This document shows, piece after piece, positions 27,024 through 36,454 of a stretch of 64,000 nucleotides of DNA. Position 1 is the first letter of the stretch. The number at the start of each line of letters is the position of its first letter. Made by a program: the position numbers and the translations under genes. Under the pieces are notes generated by a model. It ran no database searches. It was not told the DNA's origin and was given only the letters and a program-made list of their open reading frames with translations. This DNA is from RPQJ01 sp963707145 (GTDB taxonomy: Bacteria; Pseudomonadota; Gammaproteobacteria; Steroidobacterales; Steroidobacteraceae): positions 62,001 to 126,000 of the forward strand of contig CAVPOQ010000005.1 of assembly GCA_963707145.1 (NCBI GenBank). The letters run 5' to 3'.

Positions 27024-28472
27024 TCAGAACGAGTATTTCGTCGTCATCTGCAACCGGTTCAGGTCGCCGCCCGTTCCGTTCTCGAGCTCGCGCTCCGCGT
27101 ACCGGTACTCGACGCCAATGTCGAGCTTCGGGAGTGGCGAGAAGAACACGTTCGCCAGCACGCTCCAGCTCGATTCGTTCGGACTGTATGCGTCGGTCGT
27201 GGCCGACAGCGAGGCGTCGTTGTCGTAGGCCTGCATCGCGTAGGCGACAGTGCTGCGCCAGCTGCTGCTCCAGACGTGCCGGTAAGCGACGAAGCCCGCG
27301 TAGCCATCCACGGACTCGAGATCGCCATTGCTGTCGAGGATCGCGTCGTTCGCGAAGTTGAGGGCCACATAGCGGCCCAGATTGCCGTACAGCGCCATCC
27401 AGCGGACGTCGTCCTTGCCGATGTTGAACTTGCCGGACAGGCTGAGTGATCCGGTCAAGGTGCTGTCGTCGATGGGGGCGTTGATCCCCGTGGTGCCGAA
27501 CTGGGCGGCGGGGGTCTCAAGCGTCAACTCGCGCAACAGGCCAGCAGCGGCGACGTGACCCCACGAGCCTTTCCACACGTAACGCGCCGTGAGGTCGGGC
27601 ATCCAGCCGTCGTCGGAGCTGAAGGAGCGCCCCGGCCGGGTTGCCGGCGGCACCGGCAGCGCGCCGGCCGTGTAGGGCGAGATCGAGGTCTCGCGGTTCT
27701 CGGCGGACAGCGAGAATCCGCCCTTCGTCCAGCGCACCTGCGGCTGGCGCACGAAGGTCGTGCCGTCCGTCGTGCCGATGAAGTCCGCGACGTCCGGCAG
27801 GGTGGCGGGATCCATGAAGTTGGACCAGGTCTGGCCGACCAGCCACTCGCGCCAGGTGACGTACGCGTGACGCAGCACCGGAGCGTAGGTGTTGCTGACG
27901 TTCTGAGTGCCGAGCGGCGAGCCGAAGAAGTCGATCTCGAAGCGCGTGGAGAGCTTGTCGCCACCCTCGAGGATCGTGTCCGTGCCGAAGTTGATGCGCG
28001 ACTGCTTGACGTGTGCGTTGAGGTCCGTGCCTTCGTCCAGGCCGCCGACCGGAGTCTGGCCCGGCACGTAGTAGTCGCGGCCCGACGCGCTGTCGGCGAT
28101 CTCGCCGTCCGACGTATTGGTGAACAGCGCATCGGCCTTCACGTAGCCCGTCAACAGGAACGTCGTGTTCGGTGCGGCGTTGGGCGTGATCGACACGCCC
28201 TGAATCGGTGCCGGGGCAGGCTTGGCGGGAGCCGCGGCCGCAGTCGCGGTGGCGGGAGCCGCGCCGGCCGCGGGCGCCGCGGGGGCCGGTGCCGCCTTCT
28301 GCGCAGCGAGCAGCTGCTGTACCTGCTTCTCGAGCTCGGCGATTCGCGCCTCGAGCTGCTGTTCCTTCGCGGTGTCCGCGAGCGCGACCACGGGCGCCCC
28401 GAGCGCGGCGGTGGCGAGCGTGGCCGCGATCATCCGGCCGAGAATGCTGTGGGCAGGATTCTGTCTGGGCAT
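27024..28472 (-). CDS. DcaP-type trimeric outer-membrane porin
   Basis: The 482-residue protein has a signal peptide ending near VALAD (about residue 32). A coiled coil follows (KEQQLEARIAELEKQVQQLL), then an Ala/Pro linker and a beta-barrel. Segments such as GYVKADALF, SRINFGTDT, TRFEIDFFG, LRHAYVTWREWLVGQTWSNF and the terminal TTKYSF match the DcaP family, which takes up small organic acids and related compounds. The last residue is Phe, as expected for outer-membrane insertion. It is divergent from the CrbR-type regulator with 120 bases between them, suggesting shared control. Confidence 0.88.
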   Translation of the reverse strand: MPRQNPAHSILGRMIAATLATAALGAPVVALADTAKEQQLEARIAELEKQVQQLLAAQKAAPAPAAPAAGAAPATATAAAAPAKPAPAPIQGVSITPNAAPNTTFLLTGYVKADALFTNTSDGEIADSASGRDYYVPGQTPVGGLDEGTDLNAHVKQSRINFGTDTILEGGDKLSTRFEIDFFGSPLGTQNVSNTYAPVLRHAYVTWREWLVGQTWSNFMDPATLPDVADFIGTTDGTTFVRQPQVRWTKGGFSLSAENRETSISPYTAGALPVPPATRPGRSFSSDDGWMPDLTARYVWKGSWGHVAAAGLLRELTLETPAAQFGTTGINAPIDDSTLTGSLSLSGKFNIGKDDVRWMALYGNLGRYVALNFANDAILDSNGDLESVDGYAGFVAYRHVWSSSWRSTVAYAMQAYDNDASLSATTDAYSPNESSWSVLANVFFSPLPKLDIGVEYRYAERELENGTGGDLNRLQMTTKYSF

Positions 28473-28592
28473 CGAACGGTCCCCCGTTGGTAGGCTCGAG
28501 CGATGCTGCGCCGGCGGCCTGCGGGCGCGGTATTCGCCATTGGTCGAACCCGACGGATGCGGGGTGTCGGCGCGGGTATATTCGGCCCCACC

Positions 28593-29270
28593 ATGAGCCG
28601 GCAGATCATCGTCGCGGACGATCACCCGCTGTTCCGAGAGGCGCTGAAGGCCGCTGTCGGGCGGCTGGAAGCGGCGACGCGCTTCGTTGAGGCCGACTCG
28701 GTCGCGTCGCTGCTCGTCGCGCTGCAGTCCGAGCCCGACGCCGACCTGCTGCTGCTCGACCTCAACATGCCGGGCGCCCAGGGGTTCAACGCGCTGGTGC
28801 ACGTGCGCGGCAGCCGGCCCGACCTGCCGGTGGTCGTGGTGTCCGCGGACGACGACGCGGAGACGATTGCCGGCGCGCTGCGCTACGGCGCGCAGGGCTT
28901 CATCCCGAAGTCCACCGAGGCCGGCCAGATCGGCCGTGCAATCGAGGCCGTGCTGGCGGGCGAGATCCACACGCCGCCCGGTTACCTCGCGCCGCGAGTG
29001 GCCGCGGGTGCCGACGAGGACCTGCGCATCGCGCGCCGCGTCGGGGAACTCACGCCGCAGCAGTTCCGCGTGCTCGGCATGCTCTGCTCGGGCCTGCTCA
29101 ACAAGCAGGTCGCCTACGAGCTCGACGTGTCGGAGGCGACCGTGAAAGCCCACGTGACGGCCATCCTGCGCAAGCTCGGCGTGGCGACGCGAACGCAGGC
29201 GGTGCTCGCCGCGGGCCGGCTCGCGCTCGACCGCGCGAGCATCAGGCCGCCGCCCGACGACGCCGAGTAA
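28593..29270 (+). CDS. LuxR-type response regulator, CrbR/ErdR-like
   Basis: The 225-residue protein has a receiver domain (Asp9-Asp10, phospho-acceptor Asp56 in LLLLDLNMPG, Lys near 108 in FIPKS) and a LuxR helix-turn-helix at about 155-205 (LTPQQFRVLGMLCSGLLNKQ). It is tail-to-tail with a hybrid kinase that has a sodium-symporter-like N-terminus. This pairing is that of CrbS/CrbR in Vibrio and MxtR/ErdR in Pseudomonas, which activate acetate utilisation. The frame is open upstream; the ATG at 28593 gives the usual receiver start. Its targets here are inferred, not shown. Confidence 0.85.
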   Translation: MSRQIIVADDHPLFREALKAAVGRLEAATRFVEADSVASLLVALQSEPDADLLLLDLNMPGAQGFNALVHVRGSRPDLPVVVVSADDDAETIAGALRYGAQGFIPKSTEAGQIGRAIEAVLAGEIHTPPGYLAPRVAAGADEDLRIARRVGELTPQQFRVLGMLCSGLLNKQVAYELDVSEATVKAHVTAILRKLGVATRTQAVLAAGRLALDRASIRPPPDDAE

Positions 29271-29271
29271 G

Positions 29272-32200
29272 TCAGTCGCGGGTGGCGGGCCGTTGGCTCG
29301 CCAGCGCGCCCAGCAGCGCACGCAGCGCGCCCGGCTTCACGGGCTTGCGCAGCAACGGGAAGCCGAGTTCGCGCGCGCGTTCCGCGAGGGCCGCCGAGTG
29401 GTCGGCGGTGACGAGCGCGCCGACCGGACCCTGTGCGTCGGGCGGGCAGAGTTCGAGCAGCAGCGCGAGCCCGTCGGGGTCCGCGTCGCCCAACCGGTAG
29501 TCCGCCAGCAGCACTGCCGGACGCTCGCGCGCCGCGAGCCCGCGCGCCGTCGCGGCATCCGCGGCCGCGAGTACGTGCACGCCCCAGCGGGTCATGAGCG
29601 CATCGAGGCCGGCGAGGATCTCGGGCTCGTTGTCCACGCACAGCACCCGGATGCCCACCAGGCTCGACGGCGCAGCCAAGGGCTCCGGCGTCGACACCAC
29701 CGGCGGCGTCTCCGCCGCGAGGGCGACCGGGACGCGCACGCGGAACACCGAGCCGCGGCCCGGCACTGAGCGCAACTCGAGCTGCAACCCGAGCAGACGC
29801 GCGATGCGATCGCAGATCGAGAGGCCGAGTCCGAGGCCCTGCTCGCCCCAGGGCGAGACGCGATCGAGGCGGCGGAACTCGTCGAAGATCGCCCGCTGGT
29901 GCTGCTCGGCGATGCCGGGCCCGGTGTCCCAGACCTCGATCACGACGTGGGCGGTGCGTCGCCGGCAGGCGACCAGCACGCCGCCGCGCTGCGTGTAGCG
30001 CAGTGCGTTCGAGATCAGGTTCTGCAGCACCCGCCGCAGCAGCACCCGGTCGCTGCTCACGCGGCTGGCGGGCCGCGTCACGCGCAGGCGCAGGCCGCGC
30101 CGCTGGGCCAGCGGCGCGAACTGCCGCTCCAGCCCCTCGAACACCTCGGCGAGCGCGAAGTCCGCGATCTCGCTGCGCATCGCGCCGCTCTCGAGCCGAG
30201 CGATGTCGAGCATGTCGTCGAGCACCTCCTCGGCGGCGCGCATCGAGCTGTCGATGCGTGCGGCGAGGGTCTTCACCTCGGCGTCGTCGGAACGCTCCTC
30301 GAGCGCGGAGGCGAACAGGCGCGCGGCGTTGAGCGGCTGCAGCAGGTCATGGCTCGCGGCGGCCACGAAGCGCGTCTTCGTGGCGTTCGCCTCCTCGGCG
30401 AGGCGCTTCGCCGCCTGCTGCGCCTCGAGCGCAGTCTCGAGCTGCTGCGTGCGCGCCGCGACCCGCTGCTCCAGCGTGAGCGTCGCCTCGCGCAGCGCCT
30501 GCTCGGTCTGCTTGTACGCGGTGACGTCGGTAAAGGTGGTGACGTAGCCGCCGTCGGGCATGGGCTGGCCGCGGATCTCGTAGACGCGGCCGCTGCGGCG
30601 TGTGCGCTGGATCACGTAGGCGTGCCCGGCGCGCATGTGCGCGAGGCGCTTGTCGACCTGCTCCTCGGGGTCGGTGTCGCCGAACTCGCCGCGCGCCGCG
30701 TTCCAGCGGATCAGGTCGGCGACCGGGCGCCCGACGTACACCATGCCCTCGGGGTAGCTGAACATCTCGAGGTAGCGGCGGTTCCAGGCCACGATGCGCG
30801 CTTCCGGGTCTGCCACCGCGATGCCCTGGGAGACGTTCTCCATCGTGGCCTGCAGCAGCTGGCGGCTGAAGCGCAGTTCCTGCGAGGTCTCGTCGAGGAT
30901 TTCGGCCACGTCTTCGGCCGCGATGCCGCGGCCACGCAGCGCATGCGTGAACATGAGCCGCGCGGAGGACGCGCCGATCGCGCCCGCCAGCACCCGCTCC
31001 ATGGACTGCAGCAGACCGCGGTCGGCGGGCTCCGACGGACGCGGGATCGGGCGGCCCGCCTGGGCACAGTAGTCACGCAGCGCCTCCTCGGCGGTCGCCG
31101 TGCCGAGGATGCGCTCGGTGACCGCGAGCAGGTCGCCGACGCGCGCGCCGCCCGCGTCGGCAACGCCCGGCACGGGCAGCGCACCGCGCAGGAACGCCGT
31201 CGCCGTCATGCGCTCGCGCAGCGACACGCCGCGAAGCCGCGACACCAATACGAGCAGCAGCACGTTCACGCCGGCGGCCAGCGCGGCGCCGGCCAGCAGC
31301 GGCGTGCCGACGAAGGGTCCCGTGCCGAGCGTCGGCAGCAGCAGCGTGTAGATCCACACCACGAAGCCGCCAGCCAGGCCCCAGAACACGCCCTCGCGCG
31401 TCGCGCCGCGCCAGTAGAGGCCGGCGAGGATCGCCGGCGCGAACTGCGCGACCGCCGCGAAGGCGAGCAGGCCAATGGAGGCGAGGCTCGCGGGCGAGCC
31501 CGTGCTGCGGTGGTAGGCATGGGCGAGCACGGCGAGCAGCACGATGGCCGCGCGGCGTAGCCACAGCACCAGCCGGCCGACGTCGGCGCCAGTGTCGGGT
31601 CCGAGCCAGCGGCTGCGCCACAGCGCGGGCATGACGAGGTCGTTGGTGATCATCGTCGCGAGCGCGATGCTCGAGACCACCACCATGGCCGTGGCCGCCG
31701 AGAGTCCGCCGAGGAACGCGAGAATCGCGAGCCCGGTCGCGCCGTGAGACATCGGCAGCGTGAGCACCAGTGCGTCGGGACGCTCACTCGCGCCCGCTGC
31801 CGAGCCGAGGCCCGCAAGTGCCACCGGCACGACGCAGAGGCTGAACACCGCCAGGTACGCCGGGAACAGCCAGCGCGCCTTGCGCAGGTCCGCCGGGTCG
31901 GCGCACTCGACCACGCCCACCAGGAACTGGCGTGGCAGGCAGACGATCGCGGCCGCAGCGAGCATCGTCGAGGCGGCAAAGGAGGGGCTCGCGAACTGCT
32001 CGAGGCTGCCCAGGCGCGTGGCGTCGATCGGCGGTGCGTCGTCGAGGTGCAGAAGCGCGAAAACGCCCACCGCGACGAAGGCAAGCAGTTTCACGATCGA
32101 TTCGAACGCGATGGCGAGCATGACGCCCTCGTGGTGCTCGGTCGCGTCGAGGCGCCGCGTGCCGAACAGCACCGCGAACAGCGCCATGAGCATCGCCACC

Positions 32201-32688
32201 CACAGCGCCGTGTCGGCGTACCAGACCGGGTGCGTGCCGTCGGAGCCCGTCAGCACGTCGATGCTCGCGCCGACTGCCTGGTACTGCAGCGACAGATACG
32301 GCATGGCCGCGGTGAGCGCGATCACGGCGACCAGCGCGGCGAGCGCGGGGCTCTTGCCGAAGCGCGAGGAGACGAAGTCGGCGATCGAGGTGACGTTGTG
32401 CGCCCGGGCCACGGACACGAGCCGCACCAGGAACGGCGTGCCGACGAGGAACACCAGCGCGGGACCGAGGTAGATCGGCAGGTACGACCAGCCGTCGCGG
32501 ACCGCCGTGCCCACCGCGCCGAAGAAGGTCCAGGTCGTGCAGTAGACGCCGAGCGCGAGCGCGTAGATGTAGGGGCGCAGGCGCGCACGTCCCGGGTAGA
32601 TCGACTTGCGCTCCCCGTAGAACGCCACCGCGAACAGCAGCGCGAGGTAGCTGACCGCGAGCACGGAGAGGAACAACCCGGAGACCAT
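29272..32688 (-). CDS. SLC5-type hybrid sensor histidine kinase, CrbS/MxtR-like
   Basis: The 1138-residue protein starts with about 13 transmembrane helices of sodium/solute symporter (SLC5) type, residues of about 1-500 (GVYCTTWTFFGAVG is characteristic). A PAS domain follows at about 605-720 (VADPEARIVAWNRRYLEMF), then a coiled coil. The kinase H-box ASHDLLQPLNAARLF carries the acceptor near His779, with N and G boxes (NLISNALRYT, GQGLGLGLSICDRI-like). A C-terminal receiver has its Asp near 1062 in LLADYRLGDADPDG. This order is that of CrbS/MxtR/CbrA-related kinases. The ATG at 32688 was chosen; ATGs up to 57 bases upstream are possible. Confidence 0.88.
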   Translation of the reverse strand: MVSGLFLSVLAVSYLALLFAVAFYGERKSIYPGRARLRPYIYALALGVYCTTWTFFGAVGTAVRDGWSYLPIYLGPALVFLVGTPFLVRLVSVARAHNVTSIADFVSSRFGKSPALAALVAVIALTAAMPYLSLQYQAVGASIDVLTGSDGTHPVWYADTALWVAMLMALFAVLFGTRRLDATEHHEGVMLAIAFESIVKLLAFVAVGVFALLHLDDAPPIDATRLGSLEQFASPSFAASTMLAAAAIVCLPRQFLVGVVECADPADLRKARWLFPAYLAVFSLCVVPVALAGLGSAAGASERPDALVLTLPMSHGATGLAILAFLGGLSAATAMVVVSSIALATMITNDLVMPALWRSRWLGPDTGADVGRLVLWLRRAAIVLLAVLAHAYHRSTGSPASLASIGLLAFAAVAQFAPAILAGLYWRGATREGVFWGLAGGFVVWIYTLLLPTLGTGPFVGTPLLAGAALAAGVNVLLLVLVSRLRGVSLRERMTATAFLRGALPVPGVADAGGARVGDLLAVTERILGTATAEEALRDYCAQAGRPIPRPSEPADRGLLQSMERVLAGAIGASSARLMFTHALRGRGIAAEDVAEILDETSQELRFSRQLLQATMENVSQGIAVADPEARIVAWNRRYLEMFSYPEGMVYVGRPVADLIRWNAARGEFGDTDPEEQVDKRLAHMRAGHAYVIQRTRRSGRVYEIRGQPMPDGGYVTTFTDVTAYKQTEQALREATLTLEQRVAARTQQLETALEAQQAAKRLAEEANATKTRFVAAASHDLLQPLNAARLFASALEERSDDAEVKTLAARIDSSMRAAEEVLDDMLDIARLESGAMRSEIADFALAEVFEGLERQFAPLAQRRGLRLRVTRPASRVSSDRVLLRRVLQNLISNALRYTQRGGVLVACRRRTAHVVIEVWDTGPGIAEQHQRAIFDEFRRLDRVSPWGEQGLGLGLSICDRIARLLGLQLELRSVPGRGSVFRVRVPVALAAETPPVVSTPEPLAAPSSLVGIRVLCVDNEPEILAGLDALMTRWGVHVLAAADAATARGLAARERPAVLLADYRLGDADPDGLALLLELCPPDAQGPVGALVTADHSAALAERARELGFPLLRKPVKPGALRALLGALASQRPATRD

Positions 32689-32788
32689 GGGGTCGGACTG
32701 TAGCGGACCGACCGCGGGTGAGGCCATCGCCGGCATCCCGTACAATTCGCGGCCCGGCTCGCCTGCCGGGACTCATGGGACCCGACCG

Positions 32789-34069
32789 ATGCTCGACACG
32801 AAGCTGCTCCGCTCCGACCCCGACGCGATCGCGCGCAATCTCGCGCGCCGTGGCTTTGCGCTCGACGTGTCCCGCTTCCGCGCGCTGGAGGAGCGGCGCA
32901 AGGCCGCGCAGGTGGCGGCCGACGAGACGCGTGCCGCGCGCAACGCCCACGCCAAGAAGGTCGGCATGGCGAAGGGCCGGGGCGAGGACGTGCTGCCGCT
33001 GATCGCCGAGGGCGAGGCGCTGGCGCGCCGCCTCGAGGGGCTCGAGAAGGAGCAGTCGGCCGCCTCCGCAGAGTTCGACGAACTGGTGCTCGGACTGCCG
33101 AACACCCTGCACCAGAGCGTCCCCGACGGCCGCGACGAGACGGCCAACGTCGAGCTGCGCCGCTGGGGCACGCCGCGCGCGTTCGACTTCGCGCCGCTCG
33201 ACCACGTCGCCATCGGCGAGCAGCTCGCGATGATGGACTTCGAGGCTGCCGGAAAAATCTCCGGCGCGCGTTTCGTGGTGCTCAGGGGCAGCCTGGCGCG
33301 CCTGCATCGCGCGCTGATCCAGTACATGCTCGACCTGCACACTTCGAAGCACGGCTACACCGAGGTGTATGCGCCGTACCTCGTCTCGCGGCAGGCGCTG
33401 GTGGGCACCGGGCAACTGCCGAAGTTCGAGGCGGACCTGTTCCGCGTCGCCTCGGGCGAGCAGGAGTTTTTCCTGATCCCGACGGCGGAGGTGCCGGTGA
33501 CCAACCTCGTGCGCGAGAGCATTCTCGAGGCGAACACGCTGCCGCGACGCTACGCCGCGCACACGCCGTGCTTCCGTTCCGAGGCCGGCTCTTACGGCAA
33601 GGACACGCGCGGCATGATCCGCCAGCACCAGTTCGAGAAGGTCGAACTGGTGCACATCGTGCGGCCCGAGGACTCTGACGCGGCGCTCGAGGAACTCACC
33701 GGCCACGCCGAGCAGGTGCTGCAGGGGCTCGGGCTGCCGTACCGTGTCGTGGCGCTGTGCGCGGGCGACGTGGGCTTCGGCAGCTCCAGGACCTACGACC
33801 TCGAGGTGTGGCTGCCGGGACAGAACGCCTATCGCGAGATCTCCTCGTGCAGCAACTGCGAGGCCTTCCAGGCGCGGCGCATGCAGGCGCGCTGGCGCAA
33901 CCCCGCGACCGGCAAGCCCGAGCCCGTGCACACGCTCAACGGCTCCGGCGTCGCGGTCGGCCGCGCGCTGGTCGCGGTGCTCGAGAACTACCAGCAGGCG
34001 GACGGCAGCGTGCGCGTGCCGGACGTGCTGCGGCCCTACATGGGCGGGGCGGAGTTCATCGACGCGTAG
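32789..34069 (+). CDS. serS: Seryl-tRNA synthetase
   Basis: The enzyme charges tRNA-Ser (and tRNA-Sec). The 426-residue protein has the N-terminal coiled-coil arm (about 30-100, MLDTKLLRSDPDAIARNLAR at the start) and the class II catalytic core. The core includes LIPTAEVPVTNL, the motif 2 segment PCFRSEAGSYGKDTRGMIRQ, EISSCSNCEAFQARR and motif 3 HTLNGSGVAVGRALVAVLEN. Its length is close to E. coli SerS (430). It lies 29 bases upstream of a serine tRNA gene. Confidence 0.97.
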   Translation: MLDTKLLRSDPDAIARNLARRGFALDVSRFRALEERRKAAQVAADETRAARNAHAKKVGMAKGRGEDVLPLIAEGEALARRLEGLEKEQSAASAEFDELVLGLPNTLHQSVPDGRDETANVELRRWGTPRAFDFAPLDHVAIGEQLAMMDFEAAGKISGARFVVLRGSLARLHRALIQYMLDLHTSKHGYTEVYAPYLVSRQALVGTGQLPKFEADLFRVASGEQEFFLIPTAEVPVTNLVRESILEANTLPRRYAAHTPCFRSEAGSYGKDTRGMIRQHQFEKVELVHIVRPEDSDAALEELTGHAEQVLQGLGLPYRVVALCAGDVGFGSSRTYDLEVWLPGQNAYREISSCSNCEAFQARRMQARWRNPATGKPEPVHTLNGSGVAVGRALVAVLENYQQADGSVRVPDVLRPYMGGAEFIDA

Positions 34070-34098
34070 CGGGGCCGCCTCGCTAGAATGCGGGCCAC

Positions 34099-34188
<90 letters not shown>

Positions 34189-34375
34189 CGCCGTGTCACA
34201 GCCGCCATCGGCGGGCAGCAACGCCACAAGTGCTGAGCGGGACGTCGAGTGCCAGTCCGGCCTCGAGCCGGGGACGACTGCCATGCGACGTAATCCGCCT
34301 CCGACCCGTCGGCTTGCTTTACAGGCAGCCGCGTCATTGCGCGCCAAGTCACTGAATCTGATCGCTTCGCGGACC

Positions 34376-34391
34376 GGGCATGCCACTTGCA
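34376..34391 (+). promoter_or_regulatory. Sigma-54-type promoter before the PEP-CTERM gene
   Basis: GGGCATGCCACTTGCA fits the RpoN consensus TGGCACG-N4-TTGCA with two mismatches and the required GG-N10-GC spacing. Transcription would start near 34402, about 115 bases before the ATG at 34517. PEP-CTERM genes in several lineages depend on RpoN with the PrsK/PrsR pair. The rest of the 328-base gap after the tRNA shows no gene, repeat or terminator. Confidence 0.5.
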
Positions 34392-34516
34392 TCGTTCTGG
34401 ATCGGGTGCCCAGGAACGCGCCTCGCTCTTGCAGGCGGAGCGCGTCCCGGCAGGCCAACGGGGGCTCCCTGTGAGGGCATCCCGACCCAAGCGAACTCAG
34501 ACACAAGGAGCATCCG

Positions 34517-36073
34517 ATGACGACTACTTTCTGGTCCGGGCACGCGGCGAAATCCCGGCGGCGGCGCGAGCTGGCTCTCGCGGCGAGTATCGCGCTGATC
34601 GCCGGGTCGGCGCAGGCGTCGAGCGTCCAGCTCGGCACGATGTTCGAGGGCACTTCCCAGTTCGACAACTTCTTCCTCGACGGCGCGTTCCGGCCGCCCG
34701 ACACCATGGGCGCGATCGGCACGACGCAGTTCCTGGAGACGACCAACGGCAGCATCACGGTCTATGACCGCAGCAACGGCGCGGTGCTCAAGCGCGAGGG
34801 CGCGAACGCGTTCTGGACGCGCAACGGGCAGAACGGTTCGAGCGGCGACCAGCGCGTGCTGTTCGACCTCTACACGAATCGCTGGCTCATGAGCGGCTTC
34901 TGCCAGAACGTCAACGAGGTCTGCGTCGCGGTGTCCGATACCTCCGACGCGCTCGGGACCTGGCGGACCACCAAGATCCCGGCGCTCGCCACCGGTGCGG
35001 CCGACTACCCGACGCTCGCCATGGACGACAAGGCCGTCTACATCGCCACCAACAACTTCACGCCGAACTTCAGCGGGACCAGCCTGTTCTCGATTCCCAA
35101 GGCCGACCTGTTCGACGGCGTGCCTTCGATCGAGAACATGACCGCCTTCACGGCACCCGTGGCGGGGCCGGATCGCGGCTTCGCGATCCAGGGCGCGGTC
35201 AACTGGCAGGGCAACCCGGACGCCCAGACCTCGGTCATGACCGTCAGCCGCGACCAGTTCGACATCCTTTTCTACACGCTCGACGGCGTGGACGGACCGG
35301 GCGCCACGCAGTCGGCCGTCACCGACGTGAACGTGCAGGGCTACACGTTCAATAACCGCGGCCGCCAACCGGACGGAACCCGGCTCGTCGACACGCTCGA
35401 CGACCGGATCTCGGCCAACGTGTACGAGGTCAACGGCAAGGTCTATGGCATTCAGACCGTCACGCCGACGGGCGTACCGGCGGCCCAGGCGTACACCGAA
35501 CTGAGGTGGTACGTGCTCGATGCCGCCAGCGGCGCGCTGCTGCAGTCGGGCACGATCGGCGGCGGCGACTACGACTACTACCAGGGCGCGATCGCGGTCA
35601 ACGAGCACGGCCAGGCCGTGATCAGCTACAACCGCTCGGGCTTCCAGACCGACGACGCCAACCTCGACGGGCTGCCGGACGGCCGCATCAGCTTCATGGC
35701 GCAGGCGTACACGCTCGACGGCGCGGGGCTGCTGTCGCCGCTCGGCAGCGAGTTCCTGCTGCGCGTCAGCGACGTCAGCGACTATCGCTGCGGCCCCCGC
35801 ACGTCGATCGACCAGGTCTGCCGCCAGCGCTGGGGCGACTACGCGGCGGTGACCATCGACCCGCTCGACCACCGCAGCTTCTGGATGATCGGCGAGTACG
35901 CAGCCGAGTGGTCCGACTATGGCACGCCTGCCGCGCCGCTGGTCCGTGCGACGTGGCACACCTTCATCTCGCAGTTGGTGTTCACGCACGACGTTCCGGA
36001 GCCGGGCTCGCTGGCACTGTTCGGCCTCGGCCTCGCCGGTCTCGGCATGAGCAGACGACGCAAGACCTGCTGA
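34517..36073 (+). CDS. PEP-CTERM sorting-domain secreted protein
   Basis: The 518-residue exported protein has an Arg-rich N-terminus, a signal helix ending at AQA (about residues 33-36) and a C-terminal sorting tripartite signal. That signal is VPEPGSLALFGLGLAGLG followed by SRRRKTC (about 492-518), recognised by an exosortase. The body (DTMGAIGTTQFLETTNGSIT, ADYPTLAMDDKAVYIATNNF) resembles secreted proteins with beta-rich repeats of unknown function. No exosortase (epsH/xrtA) gene is in the window. AAGGAG lies seven bases before the start. A sigma-54-type promoter lies upstream and a terminator follows. Confidence 0.9.
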   Translation: MTTTFWSGHAAKSRRRRELALAASIALIAGSAQASSVQLGTMFEGTSQFDNFFLDGAFRPPDTMGAIGTTQFLETTNGSITVYDRSNGAVLKREGANAFWTRNGQNGSSGDQRVLFDLYTNRWLMSGFCQNVNEVCVAVSDTSDALGTWRTTKIPALATGAADYPTLAMDDKAVYIATNNFTPNFSGTSLFSIPKADLFDGVPSIENMTAFTAPVAGPDRGFAIQGAVNWQGNPDAQTSVMTVSRDQFDILFYTLDGVDGPGATQSAVTDVNVQGYTFNNRGRQPDGTRLVDTLDDRISANVYEVNGKVYGIQTVTPTGVPAAQAYTELRWYVLDAASGALLQSGTIGGGDYDYYQGAIAVNEHGQAVISYNRSGFQTDDANLDGLPDGRISFMAQAYTLDGAGLLSPLGSEFLLRVSDVSDYRCGPRTSIDQVCRQRWGDYAAVTIDPLDHRSFWMIGEYAAEWSDYGTPAAPLVRATWHTFISQLVFTHDVPEPGSLALFGLGLAGLGMSRRRKTC

Positions 36074-36097
36074 GCGGTCATCGCCAGTGACACAGGG

Positions 36098-36124
36098 ACC
36101 CCGGCACCGTGCCGGGGTTTCTGT
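36098..36124 (+). terminator. Rho-independent terminator after the PEP-CTERM gene
   Basis: CCCCGGCA (36099-36106) pairs with TGCCGGGG (36110-36117) around a three-base loop, extended by an A-T pair, then TTTCTGTTT. It is well formed and placed 25 bases after the stop. Confidence 0.8.
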
Positions 36125-36184
36125 TTCTGGGCGTCTCTCATTGCGCGTCTCACTGCGCGGGCGCGAGCGGCGTCCGTGCTGCGT

Positions 36185-36454
36185 CGCGGCAGCATACATT
36201 CGTCATACATTGTTTCCTGGCAACTCCTTGCGATACGACGCGCCGGGGAGTACACGAACTCGAACCGCACTTCGTGCGGCGTTGCCGTCGAAGGCAGCGG
36301 CGCCGCGCGGAGACGGCGATCGGGGGAATCGAATCACGATTGATGGATGTCTTCAGTGACGTCGGCCCGTGCGCAACGGGCGGGCGCTGGAGGGGGAGGC
36401 CGACTGATCCAGTCGGTCCGACATGGAACTTCATCAAGTCAGAGGGAAATGAAC
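36185..36454 (+). promoter_or_regulatory. Long leader A, homologous to the subtilase leader
   Basis: This 270-base leader shares ordered blocks with the leader at 37275-37549. The first is CATACATT-CGTCA (36193-36205, part of an 18/21 match). The second is CTTCAGTGACGTCGGCCCGT (36351-36370, 16/20, all differences transitions), followed by a CAA-CGGGC-GG-GC-GGGGG pattern. The third is the AGAGGGAA ribosome-binding site. A 9-bp hairpin (36398-36418) lies in its last part. TGGCAACTCCTTGC at about 36218-36231 resembles a sigma-54 site but is one base short. Confidence 0.5.

Noticed and set aside
36218..36231. Sigma-54 promoter in leader A
   Set aside because: GG-to-GC spacing is nine instead of ten bases, and the corresponding site in leader B is shorter still. 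Kept only as a resemblance.
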